From: Flavobacterium fryxellicola | GTDB taxonomy: Bacteria; Bacteroidota; Bacteroidia; Flavobacteriales; Flavobacteriaceae | Direction: 5' to 3' | DNA length: 64,000 nt | Assembly (NCBI RefSeq): GCF_900143245.1 | Contig: NZ_FRDK01000007.1 | Location: 124,001 to 188,000, forward strand | Shown: positions 48,074 to 58,062 of the stretch, in pieces | How positions within the stretch are numbered: position 1 is the first letter of the stretch | Layout: each line of letters begins with the position of its first letter | Translations under genes and position numbers: made by a program | Notes under the pieces: generated by a model | Databases searched by the model: none | What the model was told of the DNA's origin: nothing | The model's input: only the letters and a program-made list of their open reading frames with translations

Positions 48074-49273
48074 TTATGTCGTTAGCAATTCAAAAACCTG
48101 ATTGGCAATTTCAATTTCTTCATTGGTCGGAATAACTAATATTTTAGTTTTAGAGTCCTCAGTATTGATTTCTCGAATAGTCCTAGACCGAATTTCATTT
48201 TTGGACTCATCCAATTTTATTCCGAAATAATCCATATCAGTACACACTAATTTTCGGATGTAAGAAGAATTTTCTCCAATACCAGCCGTAAAAATAATAG
48301 CATCTAATCCATTTAAAACTGCGGTGTAGGAACCAATATATTTCTTTATACGGTAGGCATTCATGGCTAAGGCCAACTGACATTCTACATTTCCATTCTC
48401 TGCATTGGCTTCAATATCTCTCAAATCGCTGTAGCCGGTAAGTCCTAACATCCCACTTTGTTTTTGCAATAAGGTATTGACCGCTTCAAGCGAGTACCCT
48501 AAAGTATTGACCATGTAAAAAATCACGGATTGATCTACATCACCGCTTCGAGTGCCCATAATCAAACCATTCATTGGACCAAAACCAAGCGTATGATCCA
48601 CACTTTTTCCATCCTTTATTGCCGTCATACTACAGCCGTTTCCTAAATGTATGGTAACAATTTTAGAGCTTTCAGTTACCAAATTTTGTTTTAAATAATG
48701 AATCGCATTTTCGGATACATATTTGTGACTCGTTCCATGAAATCCATAGACACGTATTTTATTTTCTGTCAAAAGGTAATTTGGTATTGCATATTTGTGA
48801 GCAACAACTGGAATAGTTTGGTGGAACGCCGTATCAAAAACAGCGACTTGTGTGGCTCCACTAAAAATCTCCTCGGCCACAATTATTCCCTCTAAATTTG
48901 CGGGATTATGCAAAGGCGCTAATTCAAAAAGCTGCCTAATTTTATCTTTGACAGCAGCTGTAATAATGACCGTATTGGAAAAAGCACTTCCTCCATGAAC
49001 GACACGATGTCCCACGGCATCAATTTCTGCCGTGCTTTTTATAACTCCTATTTCGTCATCCATTAACAGTTGGGCAATTTTTTCTAAACCTATTTTATGG
49101 TTCGCAACAGGCAATGCTTCTTCTACTTTGACCGCATTAGTTACATACGTTAAATTTGAAGTTGCTAATCCTATTCTGTCAATCATGCCAGAACAAATGA
49201 CTTCATTCGCTGGCATGTCAATTAATTGGTATTTTATAGACGAACTACCTGAGTTTATAATTACTATTTTCAT
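48074..49273 (-). CDS. ackA: Acetate kinase
   Basis: Makes ATP and acetate from acetyl phosphate. 399 residues with NSGSSSIKYQLID at the N-terminus, VVHGGSAFSN, FDTAFHQTIP, HLGNGCSMTAI and FGPMNGLIMGTRSGDVD. Encoded downstream of pta, separated by a 333-bp gap with a direct repeat. Confidence 0.97.
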   Translation of the reverse strand: MKIVIINSGSSSIKYQLIDMPANEVICSGMIDRIGLATSNLTYVTNAVKVEEALPVANHKIGLEKIAQLLMDDEIGVIKSTAEIDAVGHRVVHGGSAFSNTVIITAAVKDKIRQLFELAPLHNPANLEGIIVAEEIFSGATQVAVFDTAFHQTIPVVAHKYAIPNYLLTENKIRVYGFHGTSHKYVSENAIHYLKQNLVTESSKIVTIHLGNGCSMTAIKDGKSVDHTLGFGPMNGLIMGTRSGDVDQSVIFYMVNTLGYSLEAVNTLLQKQSGMLGLTGYSDLRDIEANAENGNVECQLALAMNAYRIKKYIGSYTAVLNGLDAIIFTAGIGENSSYIRKLVCTDMDYFGIKLDESKNEIRSRTIREINTEDSKTKILVIPTNEEIEIANQVFELLTT

Positions 49274-49300
49274 GCGATATTTTATTTATTCAAATAATTG

Positions 49301-49580
49301 TTTGCCACTGAGACGCTAAGACACCACGTTTTTTATTATCATTTTAACTTATTAGTTCCTGATACTTTACAAATCTGTTTGGCTTTTTGACTTTCAGTCT
49401 TTGCGGCACTAGATTTACCTTCGCCGAAAAATTTAAAATCGCACCTTTTTATTTAATCAACTGGTTTTTTGCCACGAAGACGATAAGGTACCATGTTTTG
49501 TTACTATCATTTTAACTAATTCATTCTTTATCCTTTACAGACGTGTTTGGCTTTATGACTTTGTTACATTGCGGCACTAT
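49301..49580. repeat. Two degenerate 112-bp direct repeats between pta and ackA
   Basis: Copies at 49301-49412 and 49468-49580. Both begin TTTGCCAC, share an AGACG-TAAG block, ATCATTTTAACT, TACTTTACA or its variant CCTTTACA, GTTTGGCTTT-TGACTTT, and end TTGCGGCACTA. The rest of the 333-bp gap has no coding frame. The repeats separate two genes that are usually adjacent. Confidence 0.75.
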
Positions 49581-49606
49581 ATTTATTTATTTTAACTGTA
49601 GAATTT

Positions 49607-51700
49607 TTACAAACCTTGCGCCTGAATCGCAGTAATTACCACCGTATTGATAATATCATCTACCGTACAGCCTCGACTCAAATCATTTACAGGCTTGTTT
49701 AGTCCTTGTAACATAGGCCCAATTGCCAGCGCACCAGTTTCTCTTTGTACTGCTTTATAGGTATTGTTCCCTGTATTTAAATCGGGGAAAATCAAGACAC
49801 TCGCTTGTCCTGCTACTTCTGAATTCGGCATTTTACTTTTCCCAATAGCCATATCAACCGCTGCATCATATTGAATAGGGCCTTCTATTTTTAAATCGGG
49901 ACGTTTTTTTCTAACTATTTCGGTGGCCGCTCTCACTTTATCGACTTCATCTCCTTTTCCTGACGAACCAGAAGAATAGGAAAGCATGGCAATTTTTGGC
50001 TCAATGCCAAAAGCCAAACTAGAATCGGCAGAGGAAATCGCAATTTCTGCCAGTTGTTCTGCTGTAGGATTTGGGTTTATGGCGCAATCCCCAAAAACAG
50101 AAACTCGATCCTCTAAACACATAAAGAATACAGAGGAAACTACGGAGGAATTCGGTTTGGTTTTAATAAACTGCAGCGCAGGTAAAATGGTGTGCTGCGT
50201 GGTGTGTGCGGCACCGGAAACCATCCCATCTGCATGTCCTTTGTATACCATCATGGTTCCAAAATACGATACATCTTCCATTAAATCCTTGGCCATTCCT
50301 AGAGTTACATTTTTAGCTTTTCGCAGCTCATAATACGTATTCACATAATCATCGTAGTGCTCAGATTCTATGGGAGTAATGATTTGTACTTTGGAAAAAT
50401 CAAAAAACAATCCCAATTCTGCTACCTTACTTTCTATTTGTTTTTTATTACCAATAATAGAAATATCAACTACATCCATCTCTAATAAGCGGGAAGCCGC
50501 CATTATGATTCTGTCGTCATTTCCTTCCGGCAGCACAATATGTTTTCGATGCTGTCTCGCTCTTTTTACCAAATTATATTGGAACATTTTTGGAGTCATT
50601 CCTTCCGCCTCAAAAGTAATTAGTTTTTCAGCCAAGTTATCGATGTCCACATATTTTTCGAAAGTAGTAATAGAAATTTCAATCTTCTGCTTATTATTAG
50701 CATAAATTTTAGATTTTATAGATCCTATTTTGTTGGTGATAAAATAGGTTCCCTCTTCTACTGCGATAATGGGAACAATCGTGGAAAGACCCTCTATTAA
50801 TTTCAAAATACTAGGTTCTGGCAAGATATTCCCCGTCAAAACAATACCCGAAATCGTGGGATAATTCAAAGATTCATTGGCCTGCAAAGCTCCAAGAATA
50901 ATATCGGCTCGATCTCCAGGAGTAATCACCAAGCTATTTTCTTTTAAATGCAACAAATAATTACACAATTGCATGGCGCCTACACTAAAATTTCCAGTTT
51001 GGTTGTTCAAATGAGCAGCACCAAATAAGACTTTGGCATCCAACTCCTTTACGATTTCTTGAACTGTTGGATTATTCAAATTATGGATTAAAGGAATTGC
51101 ATTTACCAAGACGCCTTCAGGCAAACTTTTTCTTAGACCATTGGTGACTAACGCTATATTTTCGTGCTGCACTTTATTGGCAATTACAGCCAAAACCTCT
51201 ACATCTTTCACTTTAAAAGAATCGTAGGCAAGATACAAACTGTCCAATAATTCCTCTAGTGTTTTGCCAACGCCTGAACCCACAATAATCGTAGGAATCC
51301 CAAGATTTTTTGCAATCAGCACATTCATGTCTAATTCTATCACGGTTCCTTCCCCGCTAAATCCAGTTCCTTCAACAAGAACAAAATCAAATCGTTCCTC
51401 TAATTTTTTATATTTTTCAATAATTAGATCGAGAACTTCCCCTATTTTTCCTTTATTTTTCTTCTTGATTAATTTACTTTTAGTAATGGCGAAAGCATCG
51501 TCAAACGCGATATCCAAACCAAAATGACCAATCACCGTCTCAATGTGATTGTCAAATCCTCCTTCTTCAATATCTTCAATTATAGGTCTAAAATAGCCCA
51601 CCTTGGCAGTTTTACCAATTAGCATGCTCATTAGTCCTAGTGTGATAATCGACTTACCGCTATTTTGCTCGCTTGTCGCTATATAAATGGCCTTGTTCAT
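49607..51700 (-). CDS. pta: Phosphate acetyltransferase, long form
   Basis: Converts acetyl-CoA to acetyl phosphate. The 697-residue long form has an N-terminal P-loop-like DRTGG-containing regulatory region (about 1-370, starting IATSEQNSGKSIITLGL) and the C-terminal catalytic PTA domain (about 375-697) with VLPEGNDDRI, YFGTMMVYKGHADGMVSGA, YSSGSSGKG and LIFPDLNTGN. It works with AckA for overflow metabolism or acetate assimilation. Confidence 0.96.
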   Translation of the reverse strand: MNKAIYIATSEQNSGKSIITLGLMSMLIGKTAKVGYFRPIIEDIEEGGFDNHIETVIGHFGLDIAFDDAFAITKSKLIKKKNKGKIGEVLDLIIEKYKKLEERFDFVLVEGTGFSGEGTVIELDMNVLIAKNLGIPTIIVGSGVGKTLEELLDSLYLAYDSFKVKDVEVLAVIANKVQHENIALVTNGLRKSLPEGVLVNAIPLIHNLNNPTVQEIVKELDAKVLFGAAHLNNQTGNFSVGAMQLCNYLLHLKENSLVITPGDRADIILGALQANESLNYPTISGIVLTGNILPEPSILKLIEGLSTIVPIIAVEEGTYFITNKIGSIKSKIYANNKQKIEISITTFEKYVDIDNLAEKLITFEAEGMTPKMFQYNLVKRARQHRKHIVLPEGNDDRIIMAASRLLEMDVVDISIIGNKKQIESKVAELGLFFDFSKVQIITPIESEHYDDYVNTYYELRKAKNVTLGMAKDLMEDVSYFGTMMVYKGHADGMVSGAAHTTQHTILPALQFIKTKPNSSVVSSVFFMCLEDRVSVFGDCAINPNPTAEQLAEIAISSADSSLAFGIEPKIAMLSYSSGSSGKGDEVDKVRAATEIVRKKRPDLKIEGPIQYDAAVDMAIGKSKMPNSEVAGQASVLIFPDLNTGNNTYKAVQRETGALAIGPMLQGLNKPVNDLSRGCTVDDIINTVVITAIQAQGL

Positions 51701-51752
51701 TTTTTTTATTTTTTATTTAATTCAAAAAATTGAATGCTTTGGGTAAACGCTA

Positions 51753-52823
51753 TTAAAACCAACGGCGTTTTTTAAAGTAAATAATCATGCCAATAACGAT
51801 TAAAAACATAAAACCCATAACGGTTTGATACCCATATTTGTACTGCAGTTCTGGTAAATTTTCAAAATTCATTCCGTAAACCCCCACAATAAAAGTTAGC
51901 GGAATAAAGATGGAAGAAACGATGGTCAAGGTTTTCATAATCTCATTCATCTTATGCGTTTGTGCCGAGAAAAAGAAATTAGAAGCACTTTCTAGCGAAC
52001 CCATATCTGATTCTATTTGCTCTAAAAGTTCTAAACTCTTTTGATGCAATCGAGAAAAAAAAGTAAAATTTTCTACTTCAATTGCGTTAAAAACGTTGTC
52101 ATCTTTTATACTTTTAATATTGTATAGTGATTCCCGAAGTGGAATTATAGACCGCTTCAAGAAATTAAAATTATCCCTGTGCTTCTCAATGCGTTCCAGA
52201 ATTACGGGATCTGGGCTCTGCTTGCTTAGATTGATTAGCTCTTCCAGTTTATCTTCTTCATTTTCTAGCGTAATGTAGAAATTTTCCATGATGGCATCTA
52301 GTAGAACATACAATAGGTAATCCGCTTTCTTTTCTCTCACTAATCCAGAATGGGTGCGAATTCGCTCGCGAATATGAGTAAAAAAATCACTTCTTTTTTC
52401 CTGAAAAGAAATTAAAACCCCTTCTTTTATCAAAAAACTAATTTGCTCCACACTAATATTATCGGAGTTTTCCGCAGGCAATATTGATTTTATGTTGAAG
52501 AATAAAAATTTGTGTGACTCTTCCAGTTTCGTTCTTCTCACCGTATTCATAATATCGGCTAACATGAAATTATCTATTTTAAAATAATCGCCTATCGATT
52601 TTAACCATTCTACATTATTTAATCCATGAATATTAATCCAATTTGTTTTTTGATCATCTATATATTTATCTAGATTAGCCACTTTAAAATTTTCGTACTC
52701 TGATAAGTCCAAATCATCATAAACGAATAATTGCATCTCTGAATCCTTAGTTTTATGAATTCCAGTATACTCTAGATTATAAGGTTGTAATTTCCTTCCT
52801 TTTTTATACTTAATTTTTCTCAT
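51753..52823 (-). CDS. corA: Magnesium/cobalt transporter CorA
   Basis: A 356-residue channel with a long cytoplasmic N-terminal funnel and two C-terminal membrane helices. The selectivity motif YGMNFENLPE follows the first helix, and the protein ends in a basic tail (FKKRRWF). A coiled helix around 175-290 matches the stalk. Length is normal. It follows 52 bp before pta on the same strand. Confidence 0.95.
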   Translation of the reverse strand: MRKIKYKKGRKLQPYNLEYTGIHKTKDSEMQLFVYDDLDLSEYENFKVANLDKYIDDQKTNWINIHGLNNVEWLKSIGDYFKIDNFMLADIMNTVRRTKLEESHKFLFFNIKSILPAENSDNISVEQISFLIKEGVLISFQEKRSDFFTHIRERIRTHSGLVREKKADYLLYVLLDAIMENFYITLENEEDKLEELINLSKQSPDPVILERIEKHRDNFNFLKRSIIPLRESLYNIKSIKDDNVFNAIEVENFTFFSRLHQKSLELLEQIESDMGSLESASNFFFSAQTHKMNEIMKTLTIVSSIFIPLTFIVGVYGMNFENLPELQYKYGYQTVMGFMFLIVIGMIIYFKKRRWF

Positions 52824-53160
52824 TCAACTGATTTATGAAGTAATATTACAAAAATCTTTTTCAAATGTACCGCTGCTTGTCCACTTTGAAGCTCTTACAT
52901 CCAAGCATCCGTTTTGATTTGCTATTGTGAGAACAAAAATAAGCAGAAATAAATCGCTATCTTATGAGAAAAATCATGTAAAATTAACAAAGCCATATTT
53001 TTCAACGAATGTTAATTTATGTTAATTATTTAAAATTGAATTTTTAAACTGTATTTTTTTAAAAATATATCAATAGATTTGGAGATTAATGGTATAAAAA
53101 TAGAGGATTCTCCTATTTATATGCTAAAAACTAATTATTAACCATATTATGTAGAACTAC
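52824..53160. other. Intergenic region between corA and the metalloprotease gene
   Basis: 337 bp, very AT-rich, divergent promoter region. A TAGATTTG (-7 form) at 53074-53081 may serve the metalloprotease gene. I see no hairpin, RNA gene or conserved coding frame. Confidence 0.5.
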
Positions 53161-55722
53161 ATGCTTACAAAAAAACTAACCCTAATTATTGTATTTCTGT
53201 TGATTTTTTCTGCTCCAGAGACGTTTGCTCAAAGCAGAAAAAAGAAAAAAGCAGAAAAAAATGCCGTTACCAAAGTAGATACCAAGGCAAGTGACGCCAA
53301 AAAAGAACCTAAACCGTACAAGAAAGTAATTGATTCGAGTGCTGTTACGCAAAAAGGTTTGATCGATGTCCATAAAATTGACAACAAATATCTTTTTGAA
53401 ATTCCAGATTCTATTTTAGGAAGTGAAATGATGACGATCACCCGTTATTCTAAAACTCCTGCTGGTGGCGGAATCTTTGGAGGTGAAGAAATCAACAGAC
53501 AGGTGGTTCGCTGGGAAAAAGGATTAAATAACAATATCCTGCTGCGCTCCATTACCTACGTGATTATGTCTCCAGATGAAGATAAACCAATGGCTCAAGC
53601 GGTTAAGAATTCAACCTCGGATCCAATCATTGGCAATTATGACGTACTAGCGTATAAAAAAGATCAAGCTGGAAAAATTACTGGTTATGTGGTTGACTTA
53701 GCTACCACTTTTGATGCTGATGTGCAAACTTTTTCTTTGGATCCCATAAAGAAACAATTATTAAACATTCAAACGTTTCAAAAAGACCGATCTTTTATTT
53801 CAAAAGTTAGTAGTTTTCCTATAAATACTGAAATTAGAAGTGTAAAAACCTTTACTACAACGCCACCAAAAATCAATACCACGCCAACCCCAAAAATTGG
53901 AGTTGATTTACCATCCGCTTTAGATGCTGGAGTAATTACTGTGGAAATGAATACTTCCATGATTTTATTGCCAAAAAATCCAATGCGTAAAAGAGAATTT
54001 GATGCGCGTGTAGGGTATTTTGCCAATCAATATGGTGTATTTGAAGAAGAATCTCAAAAATCAGCTACCAAAGTATTTGCAGTAAGATGGCGTTTAGAAC
54101 CAAAATCTGTTGCCGATGCCCAAAAACAAAAAATGGGGGAATTGATTGAGCCTTTGAAACCTATTGTATACTACATTGATCCTGCTACTCCAGAAAAATG
54201 GAAGAAATTCATCAAGCAAGGTATTGACGATTGGCAGGTTGCTTTTGAAGCAGCAGGTTGGAAAAATGCTATTCGCGGTGAATATTGGCCAGAAAACGAT
54301 CCAACAATGAGTTTGGAAGATGCTCGCTTTTCTGTTTTAAGATACTTCGCAGCTGAAATTCAAAATGCTTATGGTCCAAACGTTCACGATCCAAGAAGCG
54401 GTGAAATTTTAGAAAGCCACATTGGTTGGTATCACAATATTATGAGTCTTTTAAGAAACTGGTATTTGATTCAAACGGCTGCGGTTGATCCTGCTGCTAG
54501 ATCTAAAAAGTTTGATGATAAATTAATGGGAGAACTAATCCGTTTTGTTTCCTCGCATGAGGTTGGACACACCTTAGGATTGCGTCACAATATGGGAGCC
54601 AGTTCAGCCACTCCGGTTGAGAAACTAAGAGACAAAGACTACCAAGATAAAAACGGTCATACTTCGTCTATCATGGATTATGCTCGTTTTAACTACGTAG
54701 CACAACCAGAAGATGGCGTTACTGCTTTGTTTCCAAGAATTGGAGATTATGATAAGTGGGCTATTAAATGGGGTTACTCCTATTTTGAAGACACTAAAAA
54801 TGAAGCGCAAGAAAAAGCATTCTTAAACGAAATGACTAAGGAAGCATATAAAAATAATCGCTTGTGGTTTGGTTCTGAATCCAGCCCTTACGATCCAAGA
54901 TACCAAACAGAGGACATAGGTGACAATGCAATGCGGGCTTCTGAATACGGAATTAAAAACTTAAAAAGAATCCTACCTAATTTATTACAATGGTCTAAAG
55001 AAGATGGCGAAAGTTATGCTGAACTAGAGGAGCTTTATGGCGCACTGACCGGACAATTTAGAAGATATATGGGCCATGTTACTAAAAACGTAGGTGGAAT
55101 TTATGATTCTCCAAAGACGTATGACATGTCTGGTAATCAATTTCAAGTAGTACCAAAAAGCATCCAAAAAGATGCTGTCGCTTTCTTGAACACACAATTA
55201 TTCACTACGCCAAAATGGTTATTGGATCACAACATTCTTTCCAAAATAAATCCTGAAAGCGGCGTTGAAGCGATAAAAGGAATGCAAGATGCGACCTTGT
55301 CTAGTTTGATGGCAGGAGACCGCATGGTGCGCCTTTTAGAAACCTCTACAGCCAATAAGGACAATTATTCTGTTGACGAATTAATATCTGATTTGAATAA
55401 GGGAATTTTCTCTGAGTTAAAAGGAAGCAGTTCTATCGACATGTATCGCAGAAACGTACAAAAATTGTATGTAGATAAAATGATTGAATTGCTAAAACCA
55501 GGTTCTACCACAGTGAGATCTGTTCCTGTAGGCGTAACGTATGGTTTCAATACCAGAAGAGTCAACTTAGCACAAACGGACTTACCGTCTATTGCGAGAG
55601 GCCAATTGAATGCGTTAAAAAATGATTTAAAAATGTCTTCTTCTCGAATAACGGATCGAATGAGTAAATATCACATACTCGATTTAATATCCAGAATTAG
55701 TGAAGCTTTAGATCCTAAATAA
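53161..55722 (+). CDS. Secreted zinc-dependent metalloprotease (DUF5117/DUF5118 type)
   Basis: An 853-residue protein with a Sec signal (FSAPETFAQ) and a Lys-rich segment after it. The metzincin-like zinc site SHEVGHTLGLRHN is at residues 465-477 (HEVGH 466-470), with SIMDYARFNYVAQPEDG downstream as the Met-turn region. This is the Bacteroidota family with DUF5118, DUF5117 and a C-terminal M10-like domain. The substrate is unknown. It ends at a strong terminator. Confidence 0.92.
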   Translation: MLTKKLTLIIVFLLIFSAPETFAQSRKKKKAEKNAVTKVDTKASDAKKEPKPYKKVIDSSAVTQKGLIDVHKIDNKYLFEIPDSILGSEMMTITRYSKTPAGGGIFGGEEINRQVVRWEKGLNNNILLRSITYVIMSPDEDKPMAQAVKNSTSDPIIGNYDVLAYKKDQAGKITGYVVDLATTFDADVQTFSLDPIKKQLLNIQTFQKDRSFISKVSSFPINTEIRSVKTFTTTPPKINTTPTPKIGVDLPSALDAGVITVEMNTSMILLPKNPMRKREFDARVGYFANQYGVFEEESQKSATKVFAVRWRLEPKSVADAQKQKMGELIEPLKPIVYYIDPATPEKWKKFIKQGIDDWQVAFEAAGWKNAIRGEYWPENDPTMSLEDARFSVLRYFAAEIQNAYGPNVHDPRSGEILESHIGWYHNIMSLLRNWYLIQTAAVDPAARSKKFDDKLMGELIRFVSSHEVGHTLGLRHNMGASSATPVEKLRDKDYQDKNGHTSSIMDYARFNYVAQPEDGVTALFPRIGDYDKWAIKWGYSYFEDTKNEAQEKAFLNEMTKEAYKNNRLWFGSESSPYDPRYQTEDIGDNAMRASEYGIKNLKRILPNLLQWSKEDGESYAELEELYGALTGQFRRYMGHVTKNVGGIYDSPKTYDMSGNQFQVVPKSIQKDAVAFLNTQLFTTPKWLLDHNILSKINPESGVEAIKGMQDATLSSLMAGDRMVRLLETSTANKDNYSVDELISDLNKGIFSELKGSSSIDMYRRNVQKLYVDKMIELLKPGSTTVRSVPVGVTYGFNTRRVNLAQTDLPSIARGQLNALKNDLKMSSSRITDRMSKYHILDLISRISEALDPK

Positions 55723-55729
55723 TGAAGTA

Positions 55730-55770
55730 AAAAGGGAAAATGTTTGATAGCATTTTCCCTTCTTTTTTTT
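55730..55770 (+). terminator. Terminator of the metalloprotease gene
   Basis: AAGGGAAAATG (55732-55742) pairs perfectly with CATTTTCCCTT (55751-55761) and is followed by a T-run. Confidence 0.9.
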
Positions 55771-55830
55771 AATCGATTTTACCTGTAAACTGAAATACAG
55801 TTTCCTTTAAAACACTTCTTTTTCAGCCTC

Positions 55831-56197
55831 TATTTATAAACCGCAGATTCACAGATTAAAATTTTAATAATCTGTGAATCCGCGGTTTTATTTTTTCATC
55901 AATGCAATTGCAAGACGCTCTTTTGGCGCAAGCCGAAAGGACACCTTTTAAAACGAGATGTGCCGTCTGTTGTGTTACCGTACTATTTATAAACCGCAGA
56001 TTTACAGATTAAAATTTGAATAATCTGTGAATCTGCGGTTTTATTTTTTTATCAATGCAATTGCAAGACGCTTTTTTGGCGCAAGCCGCAAGGACACCTT
56101 TTACAACGAGATGTACCGACTGTTGTGTTACCGTACTATTTATAAACCGCAGATTCACAGATTAAAATTTTAATAATCTGTGAATCTGTGGTTTCAT
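55831..56197. repeat. 153-bp tandem repeat with internal palindromes, 2.4 copies
   Basis: Units start at 55831, 55984 and 56137, giving an exact 153-bp period. Each begins TATTTATAAACCGCAGATT and forms a 21-bp inverted repeat (AAACCGCAGATTCACAGATTA against its near-complement) around an AT loop. The first two continue with CAATGCAATTGCAAGACGC, GGCGCAAGCC and GGACACC blocks. This fills most of the 601-bp gap before the rhodopsin gene. No coding frame. Confidence 0.9.
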
Positions 56198-56267
56198 TTT
56201 TTTAAAATCTGTAAATACACTAATCGCAGACCTTACAAAACGGTAAAACAATTGCATACTCTTTTTA

Positions 56268-56301
56268 CAAAAAAAAACCGAACTATCGCTAGTTCGGTTT
56301 T
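56268..56301 (-). terminator. Terminator of the rhodopsin gene
   Basis: AAAACCGAACTA (56274-56285) pairs perfectly with TAGTTCGGTTTT (56290-56301) around TCGC. On the minus strand a T-run follows. Confidence 0.9.
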
Positions 56302-56323
56302 CGAATTAAATATAAAAAAAGAA

Positions 56324-57049
56324 TTAATCTTTTGAAGACTTAACTGCTAAGCTATAAATTACTAAACCAAATCCAATTTTGTTGATAGCATCTGCAATGT
56401 TATACACTACATCGATGTTACCAGCAGGGATAAACGAGTTGTACCATCCTGTTGTTCCCATCATGTATCCTAATGGATAAATTGACCATCCAACGAGTAC
56501 AAACCAACACAAAATTTTGTGTGCTTTTAAAACTTCTCCACCAGCTGCTGCAGCCAATTTCGATGCTTCACCAAACCAGATTTCATACACGATAGCAAAA
56601 TAAGCAGCACCGGAAATGAATCCCCATAAGGCAGCACTTTCTGGAGCAATTACTTCTCCAATGTAACCTGTAACTAACATTACGATTGAATAGACAATCA
56701 TTTTCCACAGTAATGACTGTTTAGCTCCTGCTACTTTAAGTATGAGGTAAAACTCTAAACACATCAATGGCACCGTTAGTACCCAGTCAACGTAACGAAA
56801 GAATGTTGGAGACTCCCCAAATGAAGCCCAATAATCTCTCATGTAGAAATAATGTACCGCAGCAATAAAGGTAATCAAACCTGAAACTAATACTGAAGTT
56901 CGCCACTTTTTATCGAACTGGCTTAAGGATAAAAAGAAAAATGCCGAAGCGGCCATCATAGCCATACAGCCTACAAAGAAAGTAAACCCTACATAATCGG
57001 TTGGAGATAATTTTCCGACTAATCCTGAAATAAACATAAAATTTGTCAT
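56324..57049 (-). CDS. Proteorhodopsin, light-driven proton pump, green-tuned
   Basis: A 241-residue seven-helix rhodopsin. Retinal lysine K224 (ADAINKIG), counter-ion D88, T92 and donor E99 in RYVDWVLTVPLMCLEFYLIL form the DTE motif of proton pumps. H66 corresponds to the conserved His75 of proteorhodopsin and D220 to Asp227. The spectral-tuning position (105 in proteorhodopsin) is Met96, as in green-absorbing flavobacterial pumps. Divergent from blh, which supplies retinal. Confidence 0.97.
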   Translation of the reverse strand: MTNFMFISGLVGKLSPTDYVGFTFFVGCMAMMAASAFFFLSLSQFDKKWRTSVLVSGLITFIAAVHYFYMRDYWASFGESPTFFRYVDWVLTVPLMCLEFYLILKVAGAKQSLLWKMIVYSIVMLVTGYIGEVIAPESAALWGFISGAAYFAIVYEIWFGEASKLAAAAGGEVLKAHKILCWFVLVGWSIYPLGYMMGTTGWYNSFIPAGNIDVVYNIADAINKIGFGLVIYSLAVKSSKD

Positions 57050-57078
57050 AAAAATGATTTTAAATGGTTTTGTTTAAT

Positions 57079-57086
57079 CAAAAGTA
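57079..57086 (-). promoter_or_regulatory. -7 element for the rhodopsin gene
   Basis: TACTTTTG (TAnnTTTG) on the minus strand, 29 bp before the ATG. The -33 region is only TTT. It is in the 108-bp divergent spacer shared with blh. Confidence 0.5.
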
Positions 57087-57157
57087 TGAAAAGTTAAACG
57101 ATAAAAAAAATTTTTGTTTAATATTTTTTCACTATTTTTAAACAATAATTAAATGAA

Positions 57158-58054
57158 ATGAAAAATTATTCAAATATTGCAGTAGTAGCAAGCTTTTTCG
57201 GACTATGGATGGATTCCTTTTTGTCCACAAGGATGCAAATACTATCGGGTTTCTTGTTGATTTTTACCTTTGGAATTTTGCATGGTGCAAATGATTTGCT
57301 CTTAATTAAAAATACAAACGCGACAAAGCACACCAATTCTCGCTTTAAAATAATAGGTTATTACGTAATGGTTGTTTTAGCAGGTATCCTTTTGTTTTAC
57401 ATTATTCCGCAAGCAGCCCTTTTACTCTTTATCATTGTGAGTGCAAATCATTTTGGAGAACAGCAATGGCAAAATCTAGAACAAGACTTTCCAACTTGGC
57501 TCCTACTGCTATTCCACTTCTTGTATGGATTTGTTATTTTGCTATTGTTATTTTATTTTCACACCATTCAAGTACAGAACATCATCTTGAAAATAGCAAA
57601 TGTAAGTGTCCCGCTTCCTTACTTTTGGATATTGCTACAGGTTTCAGTTGGTGCTTTCATCAGTTTAAGTGCCTATTTTTATTGGAAATTAGAAAAAATT
57701 AGAAAAAAATTACTTTTAGAATTCTTTTTTTTAGTGCTCTTTGCTATCCTTTTTAAATCTTCCAGTTTAATATGGGGATTTGCGATCTATTTCGTTTTGT
57801 GGCACAGTATTCCTTCTATAGTCGACCAAATTAAGTTTTTAAATGGCTCCTTTTCTTTTACCTATTTTGTTGCCTATTGTCGAGCAGCAGGAGTTTACTG
57901 GCTCATCTCCATTGCAGGGATTGCACTGATCTATTTTATATTTAGAGAAGAGCAGCTTTTCAATGCTTTATTTTTCTCTTTCTTGGCTGCTATCACTTTT
58001 CCACATGCAGTAGTTATAACAAGAATGTTTGGCACAAAACAAACTACAAAATAG
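57158..58054 (+). CDS. blh: Beta-carotene 15,15'-dioxygenase, Brp/Blh family
   Basis: Cleaves beta-carotene into two retinals for the adjacent rhodopsin. A 298-residue integral membrane protein with the four family histidines: H42 (GILHGANDLLL), H98 (SANHFGEQ), H216 (LWHSIPS) and H283 (FPHAVVI). Divergent from the proteorhodopsin gene. The carotenoid biosynthesis genes are not in the window. Confidence 0.94.
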   Translation: MKNYSNIAVVASFFGLWMDSFLSTRMQILSGFLLIFTFGILHGANDLLLIKNTNATKHTNSRFKIIGYYVMVVLAGILLFYIIPQAALLLFIIVSANHFGEQQWQNLEQDFPTWLLLLFHFLYGFVILLLLFYFHTIQVQNIILKIANVSVPLPYFWILLQVSVGAFISLSAYFYWKLEKIRKKLLLEFFFLVLFAILFKSSSLIWGFAIYFVLWHSIPSIVDQIKFLNGSFSFTYFVAYCRAAGVYWLISIAGIALIYFIFREEQLFNALFFSFLAAITFPHAVVITRMFGTKQTTK

Positions 58055-58062
58055 AGAGGCAT

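Noticed and set aside
55831-56197. Possible CRISPR array
   Set aside because: The repeated unit is 153 bp with near-identical content throughout, so there are no unique spacers, and no cas genes are present.
56324-57049. Sodium or chloride-pumping rhodopsin
   Set aside because: The motif residues are D-T-E (D88, T92, E99), as in proton pumps, not NDQ or NTQ.
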